Of a DNA stretch of 64,000 nucleotides, positions 26,805-35,695 are shown piece after piece; the first letter of the stretch is position 1, and each line of letters begins with the position of its first letter. A program made the position numbers and the translations under genes. Under the pieces are notes generated by a model. The model searched no databases. It worked only from the letters and a program-made list of their open reading frames with translations, and was not told the origin of the DNA. This DNA is from Pseudarthrobacter sp. GA104 (GTDB lineage: Bacteria > Actinomycetota > Actinomycetes > Actinomycetales > Micrococcaceae). The DNA is taken from NCBI RefSeq assembly GCF_009741265.1, contig NZ_WOWL01000001.1, positions 2,914,001-2,978,000 on the forward strand. The letters are read 5' to 3'.

Positions 26805-28010
26805 ATGACGTTTTCGATCGGCGTAGTAGGAGCCGGCCAGTTCGGCAGCCAGTTCGCGCACCTGTTCAATCTCCACCCGGGCGTCAGCAGCGTCTTCGCT
26901 GTTGACGACGTTGCCCATCGCGCAGCCGAGGCCGCCGGGCGCTACCATTTGGCCGGCACGATGGCGACTTTTGAAGACCTTCTGGCTTCCGACGTCGACG
27001 CCGTTGCCATCTTCACGCAGCGCTGGACGCATGGTCCGCTCGTGGAGCAGGCGCTCCGGGCGGGCAAGCACGTCTACTCAGCCGTTCCCATGGCGATTTC
27101 AGAAGAGGAAATAGCGCGGATCATCGAGGCCGTCCGGGAAACCGGCCTGGTGTACATGATGGGGGAGACCAGCTACTACAACCCCGCCACAGTCTTTGCC
27201 CGCAAACAGCTGGCCGAGGGTAAATTCGGTCGGATCTTCTACGCCGAAGGCGACTACGTCCACGACATGGACCTGGGCTTCTACGAGGCCTACCAGTACA
27301 GCGGCGGCGAGCGTTGGAAGGAAACCGCCAGCTACCCGCCCATGCTGTATCCCACCCACGCCGTGGGCGGCGTGCTGGGAGCAGTCCCGGCCCACGCAGT
27401 CAGCGTCAGCTGCGTGGGCGTCAGGGATGACCGCAACGACGGCGTCTTCGACAAGGACGTCAGCATGTTCGGCAATGACTTCTCCAACGCCACCGCGCTG
27501 TTCGAGCTGAACGACGGCGGCGTCATGCGCACTAACGAGATGCGCCGGGTGGGCTATCCCTCGCACATCCGCGAATCGCGGTTCCGGTTCTTCGGGACGG
27601 AGGCCAGCTTCGAGCAGCTCGCCACGGTGTCCGTCTGGCAGGACAAACAGAACGTCCACGACATCTCCGAGCAGATGGAGACCCGGCCCAGCATCCCCCT
27701 CGATGACCCTTCCCTTGCGAACGTTGCGCCGGAACTGAGGGATGCCTTCGTCTCAGGCCTGGCTCCGGTCCATGATCCCGGGCGGCTTCCGGAGGAGTTC
27801 CTGGGCGCGCCCAATGGCCACGAGGGCAGCCACCACTTCCTGGTGGACGACTTCGTGACTGCCGTGAACAACCGCACCCTGCCTCCGGTGAACGCCTGGG
27901 TGGCCGCGCGGTTCACCCTTCCGGGGATCGTTGCCCACCAGTCCGCCCTCAAGAACGGCGAACGGCTCCCCATCCGTGACTTTGGCGATGCGCCGGGTAC
28001 AGGTACCTAA
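26805..28010 (+). CDS. Gfo/Idh/MocA-family NAD(P)-dependent oxidoreductase
   Basis: 401 residues. N-terminal Rossmann fold G-V-V-G-A-G-Q-F-G (about 5-13), the K-H-V-Y-S-A-V-P motif (about 89) in place of E-K-P, and an alpha/beta C-terminal domain. Probably acts on a sugar, inositol or glycoside in the cytosol; members include redox-assisted glycosidases. Divergent from the alpha-galactoside importer and followed after one base by its LacI regulator, so a role in processing the same sugars is likely but unproven. Confidence 0.88.
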   Translation: MTFSIGVVGAGQFGSQFAHLFNLHPGVSSVFAVDDVAHRAAEAAGRYHLAGTMATFEDLLASDVDAVAIFTQRWTHGPLVEQALRAGKHVYSAVPMAISEEEIARIIEAVRETGLVYMMGETSYYNPATVFARKQLAEGKFGRIFYAEGDYVHDMDLGFYEAYQYSGGERWKETASYPPMLYPTHAVGGVLGAVPAHAVSVSCVGVRDDRNDGVFDKDVSMFGNDFSNATALFELNDGGVMRTNEMRRVGYPSHIRESRFRFFGTEASFEQLATVSVWQDKQNVHDISEQMETRPSIPLDDPSLANVAPELRDAFVSGLAPVHDPGRLPEEFLGAPNGHEGSHHFLVDDFVTAVNNRTLPPVNAWVAARFTLPGIVAHQSALKNGERLPIRDFGDAPGTGT

Positions 28011-28011
28011 T

Positions 28012-29076
28012 ATGGACAGCATGACTACTCCGGCAGTGCAGACTGCGCGCGGCGGCCCCGTGACCCGCAAGGACGTTGCACGCTACGCCGGCGTGAGCAC
28101 CGCCGTCGTCAGCTATGTGGTCAACGGCGGCCCCAAGAAAGTTGCTCCAGCCACAGAAGCGAAGGTCCAGCACGCCATCCGCGTCCTGGGGTACCGGCCC
28201 AACGCGGCGGCCCGGGCTCTCAAGCTGGGCTCCAGCGAGACGCTGGGCCTGGTGATTCCGGACATCTCCAATCCGTTCTTCGCCCAGTTCTCCCACGCCG
28301 TTGAAGACGCGGCCGCAGCCCTGGGCTACGCCCTGGTGCTGGGCAACTCGGACGGAAACCTTGCCAAGGAACGGCGCAACATCCGCAACCTCGCCGCCAG
28401 GCAGGTGGACGGCGTGCTGTTGGCCAGCGTCCTTTTTGAACCCGACCTGGAGGTCCTGGAAACCGCGGACATCCCGTCGGTGCTGCTGAACCAGGAACGC
28501 GACGCGCCGGGCTTCAACAGCATCGGCGTTGACCTCGCCGCCGGCGCCAGGATCGCCGTCGAACACCTGATTGGCCACGGCCATACAAACATCGGCCTGG
28601 CCATGGGAACCAACGTTTCCGGCAGCACTGACGGTCGCGAGGTGGGCTGGCGCCAGGCACTGCAGGAGGCAGGTTTGCCGGAGGGGCCGATTGCGTACAG
28701 CGGATTCACGTGGCCCGGCGGTTATCTCGCCGGTCAGCGCCTGGTTGCGTCAGTCAACAGGCCGACTGCCATCTTTGCCACCTCGGACACCCAGGCAGTG
28801 GGCCTGTTGCGAGCAGTGCATGAGGCAGGTCTGGCTGTGCCGGGCGAAATTGCGGTGGTGTCTTTCGACGGATCCATCGAAGCTGAGTACTCGTGGCCGC
28901 CTCTGACCACGGTGGAGCAGCCGGTGGCTGCCATGGCGGAAGCGGCGGTGGCCGCACTGGTGGGAGCCACTCGCGGGGAAACGCCACAGCATCGGATCTT
29001 CCCCACCAAACTTCACATCCGGCAGTCCTGCGGCTGCCCGTGGACGCCGTCCGCCGGGGCGCCGCAAGGCGGATAA
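28012..29076 (+). CDS. LacI-family transcriptional regulator (alpha-galactoside locus)
   Basis: 354 residues from ATG at 28012, one base after the oxidoreductase stop; an ATG at 28021 is the alternative. N-terminal HTH V-T-R-K-D-V-A-R-Y-A-G-V-S-T-A-V-V-S followed by the hinge, then a periplasmic-binding-protein-like sugar sensor (L-G-L-V-I-P-D-I-S-N-P-F-F). Likely represses the divergent importer/alpha-galactosidase and oxidoreductase units through the palindromes at 26642-26659 and 26720-26737. The tail includes a C-G-C motif. Confidence 0.92.
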   Translation: MDSMTTPAVQTARGGPVTRKDVARYAGVSTAVVSYVVNGGPKKVAPATEAKVQHAIRVLGYRPNAAARALKLGSSETLGLVIPDISNPFFAQFSHAVEDAAAALGYALVLGNSDGNLAKERRNIRNLAARQVDGVLLASVLFEPDLEVLETADIPSVLLNQERDAPGFNSIGVDLAAGARIAVEHLIGHGHTNIGLAMGTNVSGSTDGREVGWRQALQEAGLPEGPIAYSGFTWPGGYLAGQRLVASVNRPTAIFATSDTQAVGLLRAVHEAGLAVPGEIAVVSFDGSIEAEYSWPPLTTVEQPVAAMAEAAVAALVGATRGETPQHRIFPTKLHIRQSCGCPWTPSAGAPQGG

Positions 29077-29083
29077 TGCATTA

Positions 29084-29130
29084 AGGACTGGCCGCCACCT
29101 CTGCTGAAAGCGGAGGTGGCGGCCAGTCCT
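29084..29130. terminator. Bidirectional hairpin between convergent regulator and binding-protein genes
   Basis: Perfect 18-bp stem (29084-29101 against 29113-29130) with an 11-base loop and no T-run. It lies 8 bases after the LacI stop and 29 before the stop of the convergent binding-protein gene, so it can end transcription from both sides. Confidence 0.85.
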
Positions 29131-29158
29131 GCCAGAAAGCAATCCCTGGGGGTTGAGG

Positions 29159-30490
29159 CTACTCCTTCACAGGAATCGACTGTGACTTCAGGGAATCGAT
29201 AGTCTTTTTCTCGCCTGTCTTGAGCGCGTCCAAGAGGGTGCCGTCGCCTCCCGCGGCCTTGCCGAACCCGTCAGAGACGTCGGTGTACGTCTGGGTCATG
29301 GTCGGGCCCCAGGTGAAGTTGGGATCGACGTTTGATGATGCCTCGGCGAAAACTTCGTAGATCTTCTGGCCGCCGAAGTAGTCCACGCCGCCGGTGAACG
29401 CAGGGAGGTCCTTGGCCGACTTCGCAGCCGGGTAGAGCCCGCCGAGTTCATTTGCCAGTGCCAGAGCCTCAGGATCCGTGTTCAACCACAGAGCGAATTT
29501 CGATGCCTCGTAGGGGTGCTTGGAGCCCTTCAGGACTGCGGTGGAGGAACCGCCCCAGTTGCCGGCGGGCTTTCCACCGTCTTCCCACTGAGGCATCGGG
29601 GCGACAGCCCACTTGCCGGCGGTATCTGGGGCACCGCTGGCCAGCGTTGAGGCGCCCCAGACCGCGGAGACCCAGGTCCACTGCTGACCGGTATTGAACG
29701 AGGCATTCCACTCATCGGAGAAGGACGGCAGCGTGGATACCTGGTTCTTGTCCAGCAGGTCCTGCCAGTAGTTCGCCACCTTCTCGGATTCGGCGCCGGT
29801 CAGGTTGACCTCCCACTGGTCGTTGGCGCTTGAGAACCACTGCCCGCCTGCCTGCCATACGTTGCCGGCGAACCAGTTGACATCGCTGCGGGGGAAATTG
29901 GTGATGTACGAACCGCGGGCTTTGATCTGCTCGGCAGCCGCGGCGTATTCGTCCCAGGTGGTGGGAACCTTGATGCCTGCCTCCTTGAAGAGATCCGCCC
30001 GGTAGAACATCGCCATCGGTCCGCTGTCCTGCGGGATGGCATAGACGGAGCCTTCCTCGCCGAAGGTGACCTGGCCCCACGTCCAGTCAACGAACTTGTC
30101 CCGGGCGTCGGACACTCCTTCGCAGGCGGCGATGTTCTCGAGGCCGTCCTGGACGCGGAAGTTGGGCAGGGCGTCGTATTCGATCTGGCCGAGGTCCGGG
30201 GCGTTGCCGGCCTGCAGCTGGTTGAAGAAGTTCTGGTACGTGCCGGAGTTGCCGTTGGGGCCGGTCTGTACCTTGACCTGGATATTTTCGTTTTCTTTGT
30301 TCCACAGATCCACCACCTTTTCCATGCCGGGGACCCAGGTGGTAAAGGTCAGCTCGACCGGACCGGATGAGGGTTCGCAGGATCCGGCGGCCTTGGTTTC
30401 CGTGGTGCCTCCGCCGCCTGAGCAGCCGGCGAGGGCCAGCGCTGAAACAAGGGCAAAGGCTGCAGTGGCTTTTCCGTAATGCGCGCGCAT
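29159..30490 (-). CDS. Sugar ABC importer, substrate-binding lipoprotein (beta-galactoside locus)
   Basis: 443 residues. Signal peptide with lipobox L-A-G-C (Cys23), Gly-rich tether, then a family-1 binding fold (L-T-F-T-T-W-V-P-G near the N-terminus). Last gene of a hydrolase-permease-permease-binding protein unit. As in the first importer, no ATPase is encoded, so a shared one is expected. AGGA precedes the ATG. Confidence 0.9.
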   Translation of the reverse strand: MRAHYGKATAAFALVSALALAGCSGGGGTTETKAAGSCEPSSGPVELTFTTWVPGMEKVVDLWNKENENIQVKVQTGPNGNSGTYQNFFNQLQAGNAPDLGQIEYDALPNFRVQDGLENIAACEGVSDARDKFVDWTWGQVTFGEEGSVYAIPQDSGPMAMFYRADLFKEAGIKVPTTWDEYAAAAEQIKARGSYITNFPRSDVNWFAGNVWQAGGQWFSSANDQWEVNLTGAESEKVANYWQDLLDKNQVSTLPSFSDEWNASFNTGQQWTWVSAVWGASTLASGAPDTAGKWAVAPMPQWEDGGKPAGNWGGSSTAVLKGSKHPYEASKFALWLNTDPEALALANELGGLYPAAKSAKDLPAFTGGVDYFGGQKIYEVFAEASSNVDPNFTWGPTMTQTYTDVSDGFGKAAGGDGTLLDALKTGEKKTIDSLKSQSIPVKE

Positions 30491-30562
30491 TTCTATTCCT
30501 ATCAGTGGGGGTGCTGTACCGGGGCGGAAGCCGCGGGACGGTTTGCGTGGGAAGGATGGAAG

Positions 30563-31477
30563 CTATTTGACGCTTCCGGCGCCGAGCCCGCTGCTCCAGA
30601 AGCGTTGAAGCGCAAGGAACGTTCCGATAAGCGGGAGGATTGAGACAAGTGCGCCGACGATCACCAGGACGCGGAGCTCGGGAATCTGGCTGATTTGGCT
30701 GTTCCAGGCGTAGAGGCCGAGCGTGACCGGAAACAGGACCTGGTCGCGGAGCATAATCAGGGGCAGGAAGAAGTTGTTCCAGATTGCGACGAACTGGAAC
30801 AGGAAGATGGTTACCAGCGCCGGGGCCATGAGGCGCGTTGAGACCGTGAAAAACGTCCTGACTTCGGAGGACCCGTCGAGCCGCGCAGCTTCCAGGAGCT
30901 CGGTGGGCACGCTGGCCGCGGCATAGATGCGGGCAAGGTATACGCCGAAGGGGCTGACCAGGCTCGGAAGGAAGACGGCCCACAGGGTGTTGGTCAGTTT
31001 CACTTCGCTGAAAATCAGGAACAACGGAAGCGCGAGAGCCGTCGCCGGGACCAGCACCCCGCTGAGCACGATATTGAAGAGAGCTTCCCGCCCCCGGAAT
31101 TCGTATTTTGCCAGCGCGTAGCCGCACATAGCCGCGATGACGGTGCCCATGAGGGCGCCCAGTCCGGCATAGAGGGCGCTGTTGGCGAGCCAGCGGCCGA
31201 AGACACCGTCACTGTACGTGAACAGGTTGCCCAGGTTTGCCAGGAAGGTAGGGGCCGAATCCATGGTGAACCATAGCGGAGCGGTACTGGTGATCTCTCC
31301 GCCCGTCTTGGAGGAGGACACCAGAAGCCACCAAATGGGGGTGAGGAAGTAGAGCGTGAAGACGCCCATGATGAGCATCGCCGCGCTGCGCGACATCACG
31401 CTGTGACGGGGCCCGCGGGCATTGGCCGCCCCGTGGGTGGACTTGGGTCCTGCTGCCGTGACCGTTGCTGCACTCAC
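30563..31477 (-). CDS. Carbohydrate ABC importer permease, MalG type (beta-galactoside locus)
   Basis: 304 residues, GTG start overlapping the preceding permease stop (GTGA). Six membrane helices; EAA loop L-E-A-A-R-L-D-G-S-S near 205. The segment after the loop reads S-T-R-L-M-A-P rather than the usual I-x-L-P, a small deviation. Confidence 0.9.
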   Translation of the reverse strand: MSAATVTAAGPKSTHGAANARGPRHSVMSRSAAMLIMGVFTLYFLTPIWWLLVSSSKTGGEITSTAPLWFTMDSAPTFLANLGNLFTYSDGVFGRWLANSALYAGLGALMGTVIAAMCGYALAKYEFRGREALFNIVLSGVLVPATALALPLFLIFSEVKLTNTLWAVFLPSLVSPFGVYLARIYAAASVPTELLEAARLDGSSEVRTFFTVSTRLMAPALVTIFLFQFVAIWNNFFLPLIMLRDQVLFPVTLGLYAWNSQISQIPELRVLVIVGALVSILPLIGTFLALQRFWSSGLGAGSVK

Positions 31478-32409
31478 TGGGAGACCTTCCGCTGGGTTGC
31501 CTTGAGGAAGACGAAGGAAAGAACGAATGTTGCCAGCGCCAGCACCACCGAGAATGCTGCGGCGAGGTTGTAGTTGGGGACGGAAGCTGTTGTGTACACC
31601 GCGAGGTTCGGCGTGAATGTGCTGCTGATCGCCGAGCTGAAGCTCCGCAGCGTCTGTGGTTCCGCGAGCAGCTGGAGGGTGCCGATGATGGAGAACACGC
31701 CGGTGAGGATAATGGCCGGGACCACCAGCGGGATTTTGATCCGCCAGGCAATCTGCAGGTTGCTGGCGCCGTCGAGCCGGGCCGCCTCGTATATTTCAGT
31801 CGGGATGGCCAGCAGGGATGAGTAGATGATCAGCATGTTGTAGCCGACGTACACCCAGGTGACGATGTTGGCGATCGCCCACAGGACCAGTTCTGCGGAG
31901 AGGAAGTTCACCTCTGAAGTGACGGCTTCAAAGGGGGACAGCGACGGCGAGTACAGAAACCCCCACATGATGGCGGCGATGACGCCGGGAACTGCGTAAG
32001 GGGCGAAGAATGCTAGCCGGAAGAACTTCTTGCCCTTGAGGAGGGGCGAATCGAGCAGCAGGGCAAACAGCAGGGCCAGGCCCAGCATGATTGGCACCTG
32101 GACCACTCCGAAAAGGAGCACCCGTCCAACCGACTCCCAGAATTCGGTGTTCTGGAACACCTGCTGGTACTGGACGAGTCCGCCGAAGACCTGCCGGGGA
32201 GGGCCGAAGGTCCCTTTGCGTTCAACAGTCAGCAGGGACTGCACCACCGCGAAGATGATGGGTACGGCGTAGAAAGCGAGGAAGAGGACGCCGAACGGCG
32301 CAATGAACAGGAAGACGGCGCGGCGCTGGGCGCCGGTGGTTTTGGCTTTCCGGGTCTTCGGCGTCCCCAGGGCCGCTGCCGGAGCGGTGCTTGGTCTAGT
32401 CACTTTCAT
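31474..32409 (-). CDS. Carbohydrate ABC importer permease, MalF type (beta-galactoside locus)
   Basis: 311 residues from ATG at 32409 (starts M-K-V-T-R-P-S-T); ATG at 32412 and GTG at 32403 are equally possible, and AAAAGG upstream does not decide. Six membrane helices with a long Thr/Pro/Lys-rich cytosolic N-terminus; EAA loop Y-E-A-A-R-L-D-G-A-S followed by I-K-I-P. The start overlaps the end of the beta-galactosidase gene, indicating coupling. Confidence 0.9.
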   Translation of the reverse strand: MKVTRPSTAPAAALGTPKTRKAKTTGAQRRAVFLFIAPFGVLFLAFYAVPIIFAVVQSLLTVERKGTFGPPRQVFGGLVQYQQVFQNTEFWESVGRVLLFGVVQVPIMLGLALLFALLLDSPLLKGKKFFRLAFFAPYAVPGVIAAIMWGFLYSPSLSPFEAVTSEVNFLSAELVLWAIANIVTWVYVGYNMLIIYSSLLAIPTEIYEAARLDGASNLQIAWRIKIPLVVPAIILTGVFSIIGTLQLLAEPQTLRSFSSAISSTFTPNLAVYTTASVPNYNLAAAFSVVLALATFVLSFVFLKATQRKVSQ

Positions 32410-34459
32410 CATCCTTTTGGCTGGCGCTGGGGCCAGCGGTCTGTGGAACAGGATCGGAGGTGCGGACGACGCGCACGGCGCCCGCGGGAACAACGACGGC
32501 ATGGGACACGTCCTCGCCCACAATCAGTTCGTGGCCGTGGGCGGCGTACTTGTGGTCCTCGTCGGAGTGGTTGATGAGGAAGACGTAGCTATGGTCGGCG
32601 CCGGAGCGGACCACGACTTCAAGGCCGGTGGGGGAGCCCAGGACGTTGATCCCCGCCTCGCCGGCAGCCCCGGTGACGACGTCGCGCAACGAGGCAGGAT
32701 CAAGGACGGTGCCGAGGTACCAGGCGTTGCCGGCGCCATGGCGGTTGCGCGTGACGGCCGCGGTGCCGGACAGGTGCCCCTCGGTGAAGGTCAGCTGCGC
32801 CTCGGCGCCTTCGAGGCGCATCGCTTCACTCCAGAGCGAGGCGGTGGAACCGTTACTCAAAGCCAGGGTCCGTCCGGGCGGCAGGGGGTAGAACTCCTCG
32901 GAACGAATGCCAAGCATGGTCCGGAAGGCCCCCGGATAGCCGCCGGCAAGCACCTTCTCGTTTTCATCCACGATGCCGCTGAAGTAGGTCACAAGGGCAG
33001 TACCCCCGTTCGCGACGTATTCGGCCACCGCGGCGGAGTCCTTTTCCCGCACAAGGTACAGGCCGGGAACGACGGCCAGCTTGTACCTGGAAAGATCCGC
33101 GCCGGGGGCAACGACGTCAACGGTGATGCCTGCCTCCCAGAAAGCGGCGTACATGGCATGGACCTGGTCGAGGTACCCAACATCCGATGACGGGTGTGAC
33201 TCCTGGTCGTAGGCCCACCACGCTTCCCAGCTGAACACCAGGGCGGCCTCGGCCTTCACCGTGGTCCCGGCGACCTCCGCAAGCGTCTCCAAAATGCTGC
33301 CCAGTTCCAGGACCTCCCGCCAAATACGCGAGTCCGTTCCTGCATGGGGAAGCATTGCCGAATGGAACTTTTCACTGCCTTGCACTGAGGCCCGCCACTG
33401 GAAAAAGCAGAGCCCATCGGATCCCCTTGCAAGGTGGGCGAGGGAATTGCGGAGCATCTCGCCAGGGCCTTTGGCGATGTTGCGTGGCTGCCAGTTCACG
33501 GCCGAGGTGGAGTGTTCCATCAGTAGCCATGGCCGGCCCTGGGCAAGCCCCCGGGTTGCGTCGGCAGCGAAGGCCAGTTCGGTTGCGGGAGCATCAAGCC
33601 GGTGGTCCAAATAATGGTCATTGGCGATCACGTCCATATGGGGTGCCCAGGACCAGTAATCCAGGTTGCGGATGTGGGCCGTGACCATGAAGTTGGTGGT
33701 GACGGGAACGGTGCTGTGCTGCCGGAGGACTTCAGCTTCGGCCTGGTAGTAGCCAAGCAGTTCATCGGAGCTGAAGCGGTGGAAGTCGAGAACCTGGGTG
33801 GGGTTGTTCGTGGAGACGGTGGTCCTGGGCGGAAGGATCTGCTCCCAGCTCGAATACCGTTGGGACCAGAACGTGGTGCCCCAGGCTTTGTTGAGCGCAT
33901 CCAAAGTGCCGTACCGCGCCTTAAGCCAGCTACGGAAGGCGCCTGCGGAGACGTCGCAGTAGCAGAGGGCGTTATGGCAACCAAGCTCATTGGAGACATG
34001 CCACAAGCGGACAGCAGGGTGGGCGCCGTAGCGGCGGACGGTTTCGCCCACGAGCCTGAGGGCGTGTTCCCTGTACTGCGGGGAACTGGGACACCAGGCC
34101 TGGCGGCCGCCCGGCCAGGCGCGGGTCCCGGACGCGGACTGGGGAAGAATCCCGGGGTGCAGGGTGGTGAGCCAGGCCGGGGTGGATGACGTGCCTGTTC
34201 CGAGGTTGACCCCGATGTTGTTCGCATGGAGGAGGTCCAGGATCTCGTCCAGGCGTTCAAACGAGTATTCCCCCGGGAGTGATTCCAGTTCCGCCCAGCC
34301 GAAAATGTTTACTGCGACAAGGTTGACCCCCGCCTGCTTCATCAGCCGGACGTCTTCCCGCCAGATGGCGCTGTCCCACTGTTCGGGGTTGTAATCGCAG
34401 CCGTAGACAAGCTTTCCGCTGCCGGACAGTGCCTTGACGGGCGTTCTGGTGGGGCTCAA
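32396..34459 (-). CDS. Beta-galactosidase, GH42
   Basis: 687 residues, cytosolic. TTG start at 34459 with AAGGAG upstream. GH42 signatures: Y-G-C-D-Y-N-P-E-Q-W (19-28), acid/base Glu158 in H-V-S-N-E-L-G, nucleophile Glu315 in L-L-M-E-H-S-T-S-A, then trimerisation and beta-domains. Hydrolyses beta-galactosides (galacto-oligosaccharides more than lactose in many members) brought in by the importer encoded just downstream. First gene of the operon, under a pair of GAACGTTC operators. Confidence 0.93.
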   Translation of the reverse strand: MSPTRTPVKALSGSGKLVYGCDYNPEQWDSAIWREDVRLMKQAGVNLVAVNIFGWAELESLPGEYSFERLDEILDLLHANNIGVNLGTGTSSTPAWLTTLHPGILPQSASGTRAWPGGRQAWCPSSPQYREHALRLVGETVRRYGAHPAVRLWHVSNELGCHNALCYCDVSAGAFRSWLKARYGTLDALNKAWGTTFWSQRYSSWEQILPPRTTVSTNNPTQVLDFHRFSSDELLGYYQAEAEVLRQHSTVPVTTNFMVTAHIRNLDYWSWAPHMDVIANDHYLDHRLDAPATELAFAADATRGLAQGRPWLLMEHSTSAVNWQPRNIAKGPGEMLRNSLAHLARGSDGLCFFQWRASVQGSEKFHSAMLPHAGTDSRIWREVLELGSILETLAEVAGTTVKAEAALVFSWEAWWAYDQESHPSSDVGYLDQVHAMYAAFWEAGITVDVVAPGADLSRYKLAVVPGLYLVREKDSAAVAEYVANGGTALVTYFSGIVDENEKVLAGGYPGAFRTMLGIRSEEFYPLPPGRTLALSNGSTASLWSEAMRLEGAEAQLTFTEGHLSGTAAVTRNRHGAGNAWYLGTVLDPASLRDVVTGAAGEAGINVLGSPTGLEVVVRSGADHSYVFLINHSDEDHKYAAHGHELIVGEDVSHAVVVPAGAVRVVRTSDPVPQTAGPSASQKDDESD

Positions 34460-34535
34460 CCCTGCTCCTTCAACTTGCAGCAGACGTGCAAGCCGGGGAG
34501 AGACCCTGCGGCATTGGACGCTGTTGTCGAATTTC

Positions 34536-34549
34536 TGTGAACGTTCCCA
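34536..34549. promoter_or_regulatory. LacI-type operator A of the beta-galactoside locus
   Basis: TGTGAACGTTCCCA, a pseudo-palindrome around GAACGTTC with central CG. With its partner at 34582-34595 it makes a perfect 18-bp inverted repeat (34533-34550 and 34581-34598). It lies 77 bases before the beta-galactosidase start. Confidence 0.75.
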
Positions 34550-34581
34550 GGGATGCGCGCCAAAGTGTGATGCGGGTTATC

Positions 34582-34595
34582 TGGGAACGTTCACA
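34582..34595. promoter_or_regulatory. LacI-type operator B of the beta-galactoside locus
   Basis: TGGGAACGTTCACA, mirror image of the site at 34536-34549; centres are 46 bp apart. It lies 77 bases before the divergent LacI gene, equidistant with the other site from the opposite gene, which suits joint repression and autoregulation. Confidence 0.75.
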
Positions 34596-34671
34596 GAATA
34601 TCTTCGCCCTGCTGGCATGTCAACGGGCGGGCGGAAGCAGCACCGTCCGTTTGCTCCGCTACAGTACAGAT

Positions 34672-35688
34672 ATGTCCCTGACACGCACCCGTGCCCGCCG
34701 CGCCACCATCAACGATGTGGCGGACGCTGCCGGGCTCTCGAGGGGTACCGTTTCGAGGGTCGTCAACGGGGAAAAATACGTCTCTGACGAGGCCCGGCAG
34801 GCGGTGGAAGAAGCCATCGCCCGCGTGGGTTACGTCCGCAACAGTGCGGCACGGAACCTGGTCAAGCAGGAGTCCCGGGCAATAGGCCTGATCATCCACG
34901 AGCCGCATTCGCTGCTTTTTGAGGACCCGAATATCGGCTCTATCCTGCTCGGGGCCAACGAGGTGCTGTCCAAGGCTGACTATCAGCTGGTATCGCTGAT
35001 CATCGATTCAGACCGCGACAGCCGCCGGGTGGCGGATTACCTGCGCGGAGGCCTCGTTGACGGCGCGGTCATCATTTCTGCCCGCGCCTCGGACCCCATC
35101 GCGACCGCCGTCGCCGACATCGGACTGCCCGCTGCTTTTGTGGGCCATCCTGACGGTAATCCGGAGCTCCCGTACGCTGCCATCGACAATGTCGCGGCAG
35201 CGCGAAGCATCACCAGCAGGCTGCTGGCTACGGGGCGACAGCGGGTGGGCATGATTGCCAGCGCCCTGGACCGGGACTCCGGCCAGGACCGCCTTGCCGG
35301 CTTCCGTGCGGCAATGGGCGGGCGCTTCGACCCCCGGATGGTGGTGGAGTACCCGCTGTATACGTACGCAGCGGGCCTGGAAGGGATGCAGGAACTGCTC
35401 CGCCGTGCTCCCGATATCGACGGCGTCTTCGCCGCCTCGGATGCTGTGGCCGCGGGAGCGATGACGGCACTTCAGGAGGCCGGGCGCCAGGTGCCTGAAG
35501 ACGTTGGCATCGTGGGCTTCGACGACAGCAGCTGGGCCCTAAGGTGCAGGCCCCAGCTGTCGACTGTGCGCCAGCCGGCGGATCTCCTGGGAAGCGCCGC
35601 CGCCGAACTGGTGCTTGCGCAGCTCAGCGGCCAGCCCAGTCCGCCGCGGGTCCTGGAAACCGCGATTATGTGGCGCGGCTCAGCCTGA
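34672..35688 (+). CDS. LacI-family transcriptional regulator (beta-galactoside locus)
   Basis: 338 residues. ATG at 34672 chosen because it puts the HTH (A-T-I-N-D-V-A-D-A-A-G-L-S-R-G-T-V-S-R-V) at the N-terminus; the longer frame would cover the operators. Sugar-sensor domain follows (A-I-G-L-I-I-H-E-P). Divergent from the beta-galactosidase operon, which it probably represses through the two GAACGTTC sites. Confidence 0.93.
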   Translation: MSLTRTRARRATINDVADAAGLSRGTVSRVVNGEKYVSDEARQAVEEAIARVGYVRNSAARNLVKQESRAIGLIIHEPHSLLFEDPNIGSILLGANEVLSKADYQLVSLIIDSDRDSRRVADYLRGGLVDGAVIISARASDPIATAVADIGLPAAFVGHPDGNPELPYAAIDNVAAARSITSRLLATGRQRVGMIASALDRDSGQDRLAGFRAAMGGRFDPRMVVEYPLYTYAAGLEGMQELLRRAPDIDGVFAASDAVAAGAMTALQEAGRQVPEDVGIVGFDDSSWALRCRPQLSTVRQPADLLGSAAAELVLAQLSGQPSPPRVLETAIMWRGSA

Positions 35689-35695
35689 GCGCGGC

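Noticed and set aside
34566-34581. TGTGA-N6-TTATC as a Crp site between the beta-galactoside operators
   Set aside because: Three of five bases in the right half differ from consensus.
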